Positions 10,581 to 22,079 of a stretch of DNA of 64,000 nucleotides are shown here, in pieces; the first letter of the stretch is position 1, and each line of letters begins with the position of its first letter. Location of the stretch: assembly GCA_023055505.1 (NCBI GenBank), contig JALIRH010000125.1:509001-573000 (forward strand), written 5' to 3'. Origin of the DNA: Callipepla californica brunnescens. Lineage: Eukaryota; Chordata; Aves; Galliformes; Odontophoridae. The notes below the pieces were generated by a model that was not told where the DNA came from, ran no database searches, and saw only the letters and a list, made by a program, of their open reading frames with translations. A program made the position numbers and the translations under genes.

Positions 10581-13500
10581 CCGTTAGGGTAGGGTTAGGG
10601 TTAGGTTTAAGGGGTAGGGTAGGGATGGGGTAGGGTTAGGGTTAGATAATGGTTAGGGTAAGTATTAGGGTCAGGGTTAAGGGTAGGGTGTGAGGTAGGG
10701 TTAGGGTTTTAGGGTTAGGGTAGGGTTAGGGTTAGGTTAGGGTAGGGTTTAGGGTTAGGGTGTAGGGTTAGGGTAAGGGTAGGGTTAGGGTTAGGGGTTA
10801 AGGTTAGGGGTTAGGGTCAGGGGTTAGGTTTAGGGATAGGGTCAGGGTTAGGGTTAGAATTAGGGTAGGGTTAGGTTTAGGGTAAGGGTTAGGGTAGGGT
10901 AAGGGTTAGGGTTAGGGTTGGGTAAGGGTTAGGGGTAGGATTACGGGTAGGGTTAGTGTTACAGTTAGGGTCCATCAATAGGGTTAGCAAAGGGTTAGGT
11001 GTTAGGGTTAGGTGTTAGGGTTAGGGGTTAGGGTTAGGGTAGAACTAGGGTCCATCAATAGGGTTATGGTAGGGTTAGGGTTTAGGGTTAGGGTAGGGTT
11101 AGGGTTAGAGTAGAATTAGGGTTAGATTGGAGGGTTAGGGTAGGGTTAGGGTTAAGGGTTAGGGTTAAGGGTTAGGGTAGGGTTAGAGATAGGTAAGGGT
11201 TAGGGTTAGGGATAGGGTTAGGGTTAGGGTAGGGCTAGGGTTAGGGATAGGTAAGGGTTAGGGTAAGGGTTAGTGTAGGGGTAGGGGTATGGGTAGGGTT
11301 AGGGTAGGGTTAGGGTTAGGGTTGGATTAGAATTTTCGGTAAGGGTTAGGGTTAGGAGTTAGGGTCAGTGTCAGGGTTAGGGCTTAGCGTTAGGGATAGG
11401 GTAAGAGTTAGGGTAGGGTTAGTGTTAGGGTTAGAGTTAGGGTAAGGGTAGGGTTAGGGTAGGTTTAGGGTAAGGTTAGGGTTTGGGTTAGGGGTTAGGG
11501 CTAGGGTAGGGTTAGGTCTAGGGTAGGGCTAGGGTAGGGTTAGGGGTTTGTGTTAGGGTTAGGGGCAGGGTTAGGGTTAGGATTAGGGTAGGGTTTGGGT
11601 TAGGTAAGGGTTTGGGGTTAGGGCTTATGGGTTGGGGTTAGGGGTTAGGGTCACGGTTAGGGTAGGGTAAGGTTAGGGTTAGGGTTAGTGTTAGGGTTAT
11701 GGTTAGGGGTTAGGGTAAATGTTAGGGTAGGGTTAGGGTTAAGGGTTAGGGTAGGGTTAGGGTTAGGTAAGGGTTAGGGTAGGGTTAAGGAGGGTTAAGG
11801 GTAGGGTTTGAGTCAGGGGTAGGGTAGGGTTAGGGTTAGGGTTAGGGGTTAGGGGTTAGTGTTAGGGTAGAATTAGGGTTAGATTTGAGGGTTAGTGTAG
11901 GGTTAGGGCTAGGTAAGGGATAGGGTTAGGGTTAGGGTTAGGTGTTAGGGTAGGGTTAGGGTAGGGTTAGGGATAGGTAAGGGTTAGGGTCAGGGATAGT
12001 GTTAGGGTCAGTGTTAGGGTTAGGGTATGGTTAGGGTTAGGGCAGGGTTAGGGTAGGGCTAGGGTTAAGGGTTAGGGTTAAAATTAGGGGTTAGGGGTTA
12101 GGGCTAGGGTAGGGTTAGGGGTTAGTGTGAGGGTTAGGGGCAGGGTTAGGGTTAGGGTAGGGTTAGGGTTAGGGGCAGGGTTAGGGTTAGGGCTTAGGGG
12201 TTGGGGTTAGGGGTTAGGGTCACGGTTAGTGCAGGGTTAGGGTTAGTGTTAGGGTAAGGGTTAGGGTAGGGTTAGGGGTTAGGGTAGGGTTAGTTTTAGT
12301 GTTAGTGTTATGGTTAGGTAAGGGTTAGGGGTTAGGGTAAATGTTAGGGTAGTGTCAGGGTAAGGGTTAGGGTAGGGTTAGGTAAGGGTTAGGGTAGGGT
12401 TAGGGTCAGGGTTAAGTGTAGGGTTTGAGTCAGGGTTAGGTTTAGGGTGGGGTTAGTGTTAGGGTAGAATTAGGGTTAGATTTGAGGGTTAGTGTAGGGA
12501 TAGGGTTAGGTAAGGGATAGGGTTAGGGTTAGGGGTTAGGGTAAGTGTTAGAGTAGGGTTAGGGTTAAGGGTTAGGGTAGGGTTAGGGATAGGTAAGGGT
12601 TAGGGTCAGGGATAGGGTTAGGGTCAGTGTTAGGGTTAGGGCAGGGTTAGGGTAGGGCTAGGGTTAAGGGTTAGGGTTAAAATTAGGGGTTAGGGGTTAG
12701 GGCTAGGGTAGGGTTAGGGGTTAGTGTTAGGGTTAGGGGCAGGGTTAGGGTTAGGGTAGGGTTGGGGTTAGGGCTTAGGGGTTGGGGTTGGGGGTTAGGG
12801 TCACGGTTAGTGCAGGGTTAGGGTTAGTGTTAGGGAAAGGGTTAGGGTAGGGTTAGGGGTTAGGGTAGGGTTAGTTTTAGTATTAGTGTTATGGTTAGGT
12901 AAGGTTTAAAGGTTAGGGTAAATGTTAGGGTAGTGTCAGGGTAAGGGTTAGGGTAGGGCTAGGGTCGGGGTTAAGGGTAGGGTTTGAGTCAGGGTTAGGG
13001 TTAGGGTAGGGTTAGGGGTTAGGGTTAGGGTAGAATTAGGGTTAGATTTGAGGGTTAGTGTAGGGTTAGGGTTAGGGGTTAGGGTAAGGTTTAGGGTAGG
13101 GTTCGGGTTAAGGGTTAGGGTAGGGTTAGGGATAGGTAAGGGTTAGAGTAAGGGTTAGGGTCAGGGATAGGGGTAGGGTCAGTGTTAGGGTTAGGGTATG
13201 GTTAGGGTTAGGGGCAGGGTTAGGGTTAGGGTAGGGTTAGGGTTAGGGGTTAGGGTTAAAATTAGGGGTTAGGGCTAGGGTAGGGTTAGGGCGAGGATAG
13301 GGCTAGGGTAGGGTTAGGTGTTAGGGGCAGGGTTAGGGTTAGGGTGGGGTTAGGGCTTAGGAGTTAGGGTTAGGGCTTAGGGGTTGGGGTTACGGGTTAG
13401 GGTTAGGTTTAGTGTTAGGGTTATGGTCAGGTAAGGGTTAGGGTAAGGGTTAGGGGTTAGGGTAAATGTTAGGGTAGTGTTAGGGTAGTGTTAGGGTGAG

Positions 13501-14025
13501 GGTTAGGGTAGGGTTAGGGTTAGGGTACGGTTAGGGTAAGTGTTATGGTTAGGGTAGGGTTAGGGTTAGGTTTTGGGTCCATCAATAGGGTTAGGGTTAG
13601 TTTAGATTAGGGTTAGTGTAGGGTTAGTGTTAGGGTTAGGGGTTAGGGTTAAGGTAGAATTAGGGTCCATCAACAGGGTTATGGTAGGATTAGGGTTTAG
13701 GGTTAGGGTAGGGTTAGGGTTAGGGGTTAGGGTTAGAGTAGAATTAGGGTTAGATTGGAGGGTTAGGGTAGGGTTAGGGTAGGGTTAGGGTTAGGGTTAG
13801 AGTAGGGTTAGAGATAGGTAAGGGTTAGGGTAGGGTTAGGGTCAGGGTCAGGGTTAAGGGTAGGGTTTGAGTGAGGGTTAGGGTAGGGTTAGGGTCAGGG
13901 TTAAGGGTTGGGTTTGAGTCAGGGTTAGGGTCAGGGTTAGGGTCAGGGTTAGGGTTAGGGTAAGTGTTAGGGATAGGTTTTGGGTCCATCAATAGGGTTA
14001 GGGTTAGTTTAGATTAGGGTTAGTG

Positions 14026-14059
<34 letters not shown>

Positions 14060-17000
14060 TTTAGATTAGGGTTAGTGTAGGGTTAGTGTTAGGGTTAGGG
14101 TTTAGGGTTAGGGGTTACGGTAAGGGTTAGGGTTAGGGGTTAGGGTCAGGGATAGGGTCAATGTTAGGGTTAGGGTAAGGGTTAGGGTTAGGGGTTAAGT
14201 ATAGGGTAGGGTTAGGGTTAGGGTAGGGTTATGGTAAGGAATCAGTAGGGTTAGGGTTAGAGTTAGGGTTAGGGATCTGGTGGGTTGGGGTTAGGGTTTA
14301 AGGTTAGGGTTAGGTTTAGGGTAGGGTTAGGGTAGGGTTAAGGTTTAGGGTTAGGGTTAGGGATAGGTAAGGGTTAGGGTAAGGGATAGGGTTAGGTTGA
14401 GGGGTAGGGTTAGGGTAGGGCTACGGTTAGGGGTTAGGGTTAGGGGTTAGGGTTAGGGTAGTGTTAGGGTTAGGGTGAGGGGTAGGGTTAGGGTAGGGCT
14501 ACGGTTAGGGGTTAGGGTTAGGGGTTAGGGTTAGGGTAGTGTTAGGGTTAGGTTAGGGTTAGGGGTAGGGGTATGGGTAGGGTTAGGGTAGGGTTAGGGT
14601 TAGGGTTGGATTAGAATTTACGGTAAGGGTTAGGTTTAGTGGTTAGGGTCAGTGTCAGGGTTAGGGGTTAGGGTTAGGGATAGGGTAAGAGTTAGGGTTA
14701 GGGTTAGAGTTAGGGTAGGGTTATAGTTAGGTTTAGGGTAGGGTTAGGGTAAGGGTAGAGTTAGAGTAGGTTTAGGGTAAGGGTAGGGTAGTGTTAGGGT
14801 AGGGTATGGGTTAGGGATTAGGGCTAGGGTAGGGTTAGGGGTTAGTGTTAGGTTTAGGGTTAGGGTAGGGTTGTGGTTAGGGTTAGGGTAGGGTTGGGGT
14901 TAGGGACAGGGTTAGGGTTTGGGCTTACGGGTTGGGGATAGGGGTTAGGGTCACGGTTAGGGTAGGGTTAGGTTAGGTTTAGGGTTAGTGTTAGGGTTAT
15001 GGTTAGGTAAGGGTTAGGGTAAATGTTAGGGTAGGGTTAGGGTTAGGGTTATTGGTTAGGGTTATGGGTTAGGGGTAGGTAAGGTTTAGGGTAGGGTTAG
15101 GGTCAGGGTCAGGGTTAAGGGTAGGGTTTGAGTCAGGGTTAGGGTAGGGTTAGGGGTAGGGTTAGGGTAGGGTTAGGGATAGGTAAGGGTTAGGGTAAGG
15201 GTTAGGGTTAGGGTAGGGCTAGATGTAGGGGTTAGGGGTAGGGGTATGTTTAGGTTTAGGGTAGGGTTAGGGTTAGGGATAGGGTAGGGTTAGGCTTAGG
15301 GTAGGGCTAGATGTAGGGGTTAGGGGTAGGGGTATGGGTAAGGGTTAGGGTAGGGTTAGGGTTAAGGGTTAGAGTAGGGTTAGGGATAGGTAAGGGTTAG
15401 GGTAAGGGTTAGGGTTAGGGTCAGGGATGGTGTAGGGTCAGTTTTAGGGTTAGGGTATGGTTAGTGTAAGGGGTAGGGTTAGGGTTAGGGTAGGGCTAGG
15501 GTTAGTGTTAGGGTTAAAATTAGGGGTTAGGAGTTAGGGCTAGGGTAGGGTTAGGGGTTAGTGTTAGGGTTAGGGTTGGGTTGGGGTTAGGGGCAGGGTT
15601 AGGGTTAGGGCTTTGGGGTTGGGGTTAGGGGTTAGGGTCACGGTTAGGGTAGGTTTAGGGTTAGTGTTAGGGTAAGGGTTAGGGTAGGGTTAGGGGTTAG
15701 AGTAGGGTTAGTTTTAGTGTTAGGGTTATGGTTAGGTAAGGGTTAGGGGTTAGGGTAAATGTTAGGGTAGTGTTAGGGTTAGGGTAGGGTTAGGGTTAGG
15801 TAAGGGTTAGGGTAGGGTTAGGGTCAGGGTTAAGGGTAGGGTTTGAGTCAGGGTTAGGGTCAGGGTTAGGGTTAGGGTACGGTTAGGTTAAGTGTTATGG
15901 TTAGTGTAGGGTTAGGGTTAGGTTTTGGGTCCATCAATAGGGTTAGGGTTAGTTTAGATTAGGGTTAGTGTAGGGTTAGGGTTAGGGTTTAGGGTTAGGG
16001 GTTAAGGTTAGGGGTTAGGGTTAGGGTAGGGTTAGGGTTAGAGTTAGGGTAGGGTTTGGTTTAGGGTAAGGGTTAGGGTAGGGTTAGGGTTGGGTTAGGG
16101 TTAGGGTAGGGTTAGGGTTAGGGGTTAGGGTAGCGTCAGGGGTTAAGGTTAGGATAAGGGTTAGGGGTTAGGGTTAAGGTTAGGGTAAGGGAAGGGTTAG
16201 GGATAGGGTTGGGGTTAGGGTTAGGGTAGGGTTAGGGTAGGGTTAGTGTTAGGGTTGGGTTGGGATTAGGGTAGGGTTAGGGTTAGGGGTTAGGGTAGAG
16301 TCAGGGGTTACGGTTAAGGGTTAGGGTTAGGGTAGGGTTAAAGTTGGGGTTAGGAATAGGGTTAGGGTTAGGTTAGAGTTAGGGTAGGGTTAGGGTAAGG
16401 AATCAGTAGGGTTAGGGTTAGAGTTAGGGTTAGGGATCTTGTGGGTTAGGGTTAGGGTTTAAGGTTAGGGTTAGGTTTAGGGTAGGGTTAGGGTAGGGTT
16501 AAGGTTTAGGGTTAGGGTTAGGTTTAGGGGTTAGGGTAGGGCTAGGGTTAGGGGTTGGGTTAGTGTAGGGGTAGGGGTATGGGTAGGGTTAGGGTTAGGG
16601 GTTAGGGTATGGTCAGGGGTTACGGTTAGGTTAAGGTTTAGGGTTAGAGTAGGGTTAGGAGTTAGGGTTAGGGTTAGGGTTAAGGATAGGGTTGGGGTTA
16701 GGGTTAGGGTAGGGCTAGTGTTAGGTTAGGGTTAGGTGTTTGGGTCAGGGTTAGTGTAGGGTTAATGTTAGGGTAGGGGTTAGGATTAGGTTTATGGTAA
16801 GGGTTAGGGTAGGGTTAGGGTAAGAGTTAGGGAAAGGTAAGGGTTAGGGTAAGGGTTAGGGTTAGGGTCAGTGTTAGGGTCAGGGTTAGGCTTATAGTAT
16901 GGTTAGGGTAAGGGTTAGGGGTTAGGGTAGGGTTAGGGTAGGGGTAGGGGTAGGGGTAAGGGTAGGGGTATGGGTAGGGTTAAGGTAAGGGTAGGGTTAG

Positions 17001-19457
17001 GGTTAGGTTTGGATTAGAGGTTACGGTAAGGGTTAGGGTTAGGGGTTAGGGTCAGTGTCAGGGTTAGGGTTAGGGTAGGGTTAGTGTTAGGGTAAGGTTT
17101 AGGGTTAGGGTTATGGTAAGCGTTAGGGTTAGAGTTAGGGTAGGGTTAGGGTAGGGTTAGGGTTAGGGTAGGGTTTGGGTTAGTGGTTAGGGTTAAGGTT
17201 AGGGGTTAGGGCTGGGGTAGGTTTAGGGCTAGGGTAGGGTTGGGTTTAGGGTTAGGGTGGGGTAAGGGTTAGGGGCAGGATAAGGGCTTAGGGGTTGGGG
17301 TTAGGGGTTAGGATTAGGGTAGGGTTAGGGTAAGGGTTAGGGTAGGGTTAAGGGTTAGGGTTTACGGTAGGGTTAGGGTTAGTGTTAGGGTAGGGTTATG
17401 GTTAAGTAAGGGTTAGGGTTAGGGTAAAGGTTAGGGTAGGGTTAGGGTTAGGTTTAAGGGGTAGGGTTTGGGTTAGATAATGGTTATGGTAAGTATTAGG
17501 GTCAGGGTTACGGGTAGGGTGTGAGTCAGGGTTAGGGTTTTAGGGTTAGGGTAGTGTTAGGGTTAGGTTTTGGGTCGATCAATAGGGTTAGGGTTAGATT
17601 AGGGTAGGGTTAGGATAGGGTTAGGGTAGGGTTTGTGTTAGGGTTAGGGTGTAGGGTTAGGGTTAGGGTTAGGGGTTAAGGTTAGGGGTTAGTGTTAGGG
17701 TAGGGTAGGGGTAGGGTTAGGGTAGGGTAAGGGTTAGGGGTTAGGATTAGGGTTAAGGTGTTAGGAGTTAGGGTTAGGGTAGGGTTAGGGTTAGGGTTAG
17801 GGTTAGGGTTAGAATAGGGTAAGGGTTAGGGGTAGGGTTACGGGTAGGGTTAGGGTAAAGTTAGGGTTAGGGTTCCGGTTACGGTTAGGGTCCATCAATA
17901 GGGTTAGGGTTTAGGGTTAGGGGTTAGGGTTAGGTGTATGGGTAGGGGTAGGGTTAGGGTTAGGGTTAGGTTGGATTAGGGTTAGGGTTAGGGTTGGGTA
18001 AGGGTTAGGGGTAGGATTACGGGTAGGGTTAGTGTTATGGTTAGGGTCCATCAATAGGGTTAGGCAAGGTTTAGGGTTAGGGTTAGGTGTTAGGGTAAGG
18101 GGTTAGGGTTAGTGTAGGGTTAGGGTCCATCAATAGGGTTATGGTAGGGTTAGGGTTATGGATAGGGTTAGAGTTAGGGTAGGGTTAGAGTTAGGGTTAG
18201 GGTAGGGTTAGGGTAAGGGTAGAGTTAGGGTAGGTTTATGGTAAGGGTAGGGTAGTGTTAGGGTAGGGTATGGGTTAGGGGTTAGGGTTAAGGTTAGGGG
18301 TTAGGGCTCGGGTAGTGTTAGGGGTTAGTGTTAGGGTTAGGGGCAGGGTTAGGGTTAGGGTAGGGATGGGGTTAGGGTTAGGGTAGGGTTGGGGTTAGGG
18401 ACAGGGTTAGGGTTTGGGCTTACGGGTTGGGGATAGGGGTTAGGGTCACGGTTAGGGTAGGGTTAGGTTAGGTTTAGGGTTAGTGTTAGGGTTATGGTTA
18501 GGTAAGGGTTAGGGGTTAGGGTAAATGTTAGGGTAGGGTTAGGGTTTTGTTAGGGTTAGTGTTAGGGTTAGGGTTATGGCTTAGGGGTAGGTAAGGGTTA
18601 GGGTAGAGTTAGGGTCAGGGTCAGGGTTAAGGGTAGGGTTTGAGTCAGGGTCAGGGTCAGGGTTAGGGTTAGCACAGGGTTAGGGTAGGGTTAGGTGTTA
18701 GGGTAGGGTTAGGGTTAGTGTTAGAGTTATGGTTAGGTAGGGGTTAGGGTAAGGGTTAGGGGTTAGGGTAAATGTTAGGGTAGGCTTAGGGTTAAGGATT
18801 AGGGTAGAGTTAGGGTTAGGTAAGGGTTAGGGTATGGTTAGGGTCAGGGTTAAGGGTAGGGTTAGGGTTAGGGTAGAATTAGGGTTAGATTTGAGGGTTA
18901 GTGTAGGGTTAGGGTAGGGTTAGGGGTTAGGGTAAGGGTTAGGGTTGGATTAGAATTTACGGTAAGGGTTAGGGTTAGGGGTTAGGGTCAGTATTAGGGT
19001 TAGGGGTTAGGGTTAGGGATAGGGTAAGAGTTAGGGTAGGGTTAGGGTAGGGTTAGAGTTAGGGTAGGGTTAGTGTTAGGGTTAGGGTACGTTTAGGGTT
19101 TGGGTAAGGGTTAGGGTGAGGGTTGGTGTTAGGGTAGGATTAGGGTTAGGTTCAGGGTTAGGGTAGTGTTAGGGTTTAGGGTTAGGGTTAGGGTATGGTT
19201 AGGGGTTAGGGTTGGGGTAAGGGTTAGGTTAGGGTTAGGGTTAGGGGGTTAGGGTTAGGGGATTAGTGTTAGGGTTAGGGGTTAGGGTTAGGGTGAGGGT
19301 TGGTGTTAGGGTAGGATTAGGGTTAGGTTCAGGGTTAGGGTAGTGTTAGGGTTCAGGGTTAGGGTTGTGGTAAGGTTTAGGGGATTAGTGTTAGGGGTTA
19401 GGGTAGGGTTAGGGTTAGGATTGGGATTAGGTTTAGGTTAGGGTTATGGTTAGGGTT
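10581..19457 (+). repeat. Degenerate interstitial TTAGGG field with higher-order duplications
   Basis: About 8.9 kb of TTAGGG-sense repeat broken by variants (TAGGG, TTAGGGG, TCAGGG, TTAGTG). Perfect runs are short, so this is an old interstitial block, not an active telomere end. A non-telomeric word, TCCATCAATAGGGTTA, recurs about ten times (for example near 10,971, 11,049, 13,568, 13,986, 15,930, 17,889, 18,047, 18,126). A pattern containing TTAAAATTAGGGG and GGGTCACGG recurs at roughly 580-600 bp around 12.0-13.4 kb. The segment near 10,600-11,070 reappears with indels near 17,450-18,150. No gene is seen. Confidence 0.95.
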
Positions 19458-21062
19458 AGGATAGGGTTAATGTAGGGTTAGGGTTAGTGATAGAGTAAGA
19501 CTTAGGGTTAGGGTTATGGTAAGAGTTAGGGATTGGGATACGGTTAGATTTAGGGTTAAGAATAGGGTTCGGGTTTGATTAGGGTTAGGGTTAGTGTTAG
19601 GAATCAATTTGGAGGAAGGAAAAGGTTTAGGAATTGGTTCATTGTTAGGGTTAGTCTTCAAGTTAGTAATAGAGTAAGGGTTAGTGTTCGGGTTAGGAAT
19701 AGGGTTCTGAATAGGGTGAGGTTTGGGAATAGGATGAAGTTTAGGGTTAGGGTTCGGGTCAGATTTAGCACTATGTTTCAGGTTCCTTTTAGGTTTAGTG
19801 ATAAGGATTAGGGGTACGTTTAGGTATTGTACAATGCTAAGTGTTAGCTTCTGGGTGGGGGTTGGGGTTTGTCATGGTTTTATGATTTTTTGGTACTGGT
19901 ATTCCACATCATAACATCATGTATTGCATTAGGAGTTGAAGAGCTAATACTCCAGCTCCATAGATCATTGATAATTCCAGGTATACCTGTCTGAGAAGAG
20001 AAGAAGCACTACATTCCCCAGAGGACTTTGCGATGCTTTGTATTTTTACGTGTTTTCCGCTCAGAGGGAACAGATAAAAACCCTCAGCGGTCACGGGACA
20101 CTCTCTTTCCTTCGGGATCGACTCAGCAGTGGGTGCTCGCTGCCGTATCGCCTTCAGCGTTAGCGTAAGGCCTTCGGTTTATCGGACACTCTCTCTTGCT
20201 CATTTTGTTTGATTCATTAGCCTCAATTCCAATTACATTGTATTATATTGTGTTATTTTGCTTTCTAATATCTTATTTAGTAAATTAGCTTTCCTCCTCA
20301 GATCGTTGCCGCTGTTTTGTTTCTAGGCCCATCTCCCTTTTCCCTTTTCCCTTTTTCCTTGCCCTTTCCTGGGGCGTGGGTCCGTGGGTCCCCGCAGCAA
20401 TCGTCACGGAACCGGGCCGATCCAGCCCGGTAAACCGTTGACAGGGTTAGATTAAGGGTGAGGGTTAGGATTAGGACTAGATTTAGGATTAGGTTTAGGA
20501 ATAGGTTTTCTTTGATTGTTAGAGTGAGAGAAAGGTTAGGCCTTGGGTTTGTTTTTGGAATAGTTTTGGGTTTCAGAATAGGAATTGGGTTAGTATTTGG
20601 AATCTGTTTTGGTTTAGTATTAGTGTTAGGGTCAGGGTTAGAAGTTAGGTGAGCGTTGTGGTAATCTAATGCTTTGTGTTAGGCTTAGGGTTGGGCTTAA
20701 ATTTGGGGTTGGTTTTAAGGTCCCATTTAGATTTCAGGTAGAATTGGAGTTAAATTAAGGTAACGGTTAGGATTAGATTTAGGGTTCTGATAAGGGTTAG
20801 GTTAGGGTTAGGGTTTGGTTCCAAGTTGTTTTTAGGGTTAGGGTTAACGTTAGGTTTCAGGATAGGGTTAGGAATATAGCTAGGTGTTAGGTAAGGTTTA
20901 ATCCTAGGGTTTCAGTTCGGGTTAGGTGAAGCATTAGTTTTACAGTTAGAAGACATGTTAGGGTTAGGGTTAGGTTTTGGTGTAGATTTAGGTTTAGGGT
21001 AAGGGTTAGGGATGTAGATGAAGGTTTAGTGGAAGGGGTAGGGTTCTCTTTAGTTTTAGGAC
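19458..21062 (+). repeat. Divergent founder-like copy of the 4.78-kb array repeat (TTAGGG-sense part)
   Basis: It matches the TTAGGG-sense part of the array unit (compare 35,750-36,855): the shared marker TCAATTTGGAGGAAGGAAAA, the word TTAGGTATTGTACAATGCTA, and the end TTTAGTTTTAGGACC. It is clearly more diverged from the units than the units are from each other. It lacks about 285 bp present in the units (equivalent to 31,441-31,725), probably by exchange between two copies of TAATCTAATGCTTTGTGTTA. It is interrupted by a solo LTR at 19,870-20,443 and ends abruptly at about 21,062 against SGF29 intron sequence. Confidence 0.85.
19870..20443 (+). mobile_element. Solo LTR, 574 bp, with GGGTT target duplication
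   Basis: Ends TGTCATGG...GTTGACA form a 5-bp inverted terminal match (TGTCA/TGACA). Direct repeats GGGTT flank it at 19,865-19,869 and 20,444-20,448. The empty site is directly visible in every array unit, where GGGGTTAGATTAAGGG runs uninterrupted (for example 31,191-31,210). A TATA-like GATAAAAA at about 20,073 favours plus orientation. The 5-bp duplication and TGTCA ends fit avian ERV-L-like LTRs, but the family name is not established. Confidence 0.85.
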
Positions 21063-21649
21063 CCACAGCACAGAACCCGGCCCCAAAAGGGCACGAACGG
21101 ACCCCATAACCCAGCCCTATAATGTCGATATCTGACCCCAAAACTCAGCACCAAAATCCTGCAATTCCACCCCAAAATCTCCATTATCAGCCCCAGAATC
21201 CGATTATTTCCCCCAAATGTCAGCCCCAAATCCCATTAGTTCCCCCCTGACCCCACAATTTTCCCCCGACCCCATAATTCCCCCCCATGACCCTATAATT
21301 TCCCCCCCAACCCCATCAATTCCCCCCTGTGACCCCATTACTTCACCTCCTGACCCTGTTACTTCCCCTATTCCCCCCGACCCTATAATTGCCCTAGAAC
21401 AGCCGCAGGACGATTCCTCGGTGCTGTTTGAGGTCACATCAGCCCAACCCCATTACTTTCCCCGCGTCCCCATAATTCACCTGTTCCCCCCGTGACCCCA
21501 TTAATTTCCCCTCTGACCCTATTAGTTCCCCTGTTCCCCCTCCAACCCTTTAAATTCCCCCTGACCCCATAATTCCCCCTGACCCCATTGCTTTCCTCCC
21601 GACCCCATAAATTCCCCCTGACCCCATAATTGCTCTATAACAGCCGCAG
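21063..21649 (+). repeat. Intron-end minisatellite before the SGF29 terminal exon
   Basis: C-rich repeats of about 18-20 bp built on CCCCATAATTCCCCCTGA and relatives fill the interval up to the acceptor of the terminal SGF29 exon. A short false start of that exon is embedded at 21,409. No further exon is seen. Confidence 0.8.
21409..21435 (+). pseudogene. SGF29: Partial duplicate of the SGF29 terminal exon start
   Basis: The intron end AACAGCCGCAG and the first nine codons of the terminal exon (DDSSVLFE..) recur here about 241 bp upstream of the real exon. After GAG the sequence diverges (GTCACATC instead of GACACGTTG) and no donor follows. It is probably the product of unequal exchange within the intron minisatellite. 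It could act as a decoy acceptor, which is inference. Confidence 0.75.
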
Positions 21650-21901
21650 GATGATTCCTCGGTGCTGTTTGAGGACACGTTGTACGCTGACGGATATTCA
21701 TCGCCACTCAACGTCGCACAGGGCTACGTTGTGGCCTGCAGGGACACCAAGAAGAAGCGACCCCGTGTGGCCGTTTTGGGGCCGTTCCAGGATTTGGGTT
21801 TTTTGGGGTCATTAGGGCCGATTTACGGTCACTTTGGGGTCACTCTGGAGCACTTTGGGGTGCAGTGCTGCATCGTGGCCTGCAGAGACACCAAGAAGTG
21901 A
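21650..21901 (+). CDS. SGF29: SGF29 terminal coding exon, with lost stop and extension
   Basis: After an acceptor ending CCGCAG, the frame reads DDSSVLFEDTLYADGYSSPL and then NVAQGYVVACRDTKKK. This matches the C-terminal end of SGF29, the last strands of its tandem Tudor domain. The Phe at codon 7 (21,668-21,670) corresponds to the family's H3K4me3 aromatic-cage Phe (F264 in human, from memory), and the following acidic pair is kept. Human SGF29 stops right after the KKK. Here the next codon is CGA (21,758-21,760), one transition from TGA, so the frame runs 47 more residues to TGA at 21,899-21,901. That second end is itself a copy of the exon end (IVACRDTKK then stop). It reads as the end of a gene whose first exon is at 410, but no internal exon is present between them. 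It may be functional with an odd tail, or a relic. Confidence 0.8.
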   Translation, partial: DDSSVLFEDTLYADGYSSPLNVAQGYVVACRDTKKKRPRVAVLGPFQDLGFLGSLGPIYGHFGVTLEHFGVQCCIVACRDTKK

Positions 21902-22079
21902 CCCCATAGGGGATTTGATATGGTCCTTATGGGGTCGTTATAGGGTTTTGGGGTCACTTTGGGGTCATTTTGGGGCCCTTTGGGGCGCAGCGCTTCCAAG
22001 AAGTGTTGGAAGTAATCTGGGATATTTGGGGTCATTTTGCGTCACATCGGGGTCACTTCAGGTCATTGCACGTTGGGGC
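21902..22079 (+). repeat. TTTGGGGTCA-type repeat downstream of SGF29
   Basis: Short irregular repeats of TTTGGGGTCA/TTATGGGGTC follow the terminal exon and continue the composition of its extended tail. No polyadenylation hexamer AATAAA is seen here. No gene is seen. Confidence 0.6.

Noticed and set aside
10581..19457. True chromosome end
   Set aside because: Hexamers are too degenerate, and gene fragments, a provirus and an inverted-orientation array lie beyond it. It is an interstitial block.
486..21649. Internal SGF29 exons
   Set aside because: I looked for the coiled-coil and Tudor-domain words expected between exon 1 and the last exon and found none in any frame. An alignment would be needed to exclude very diverged exons.
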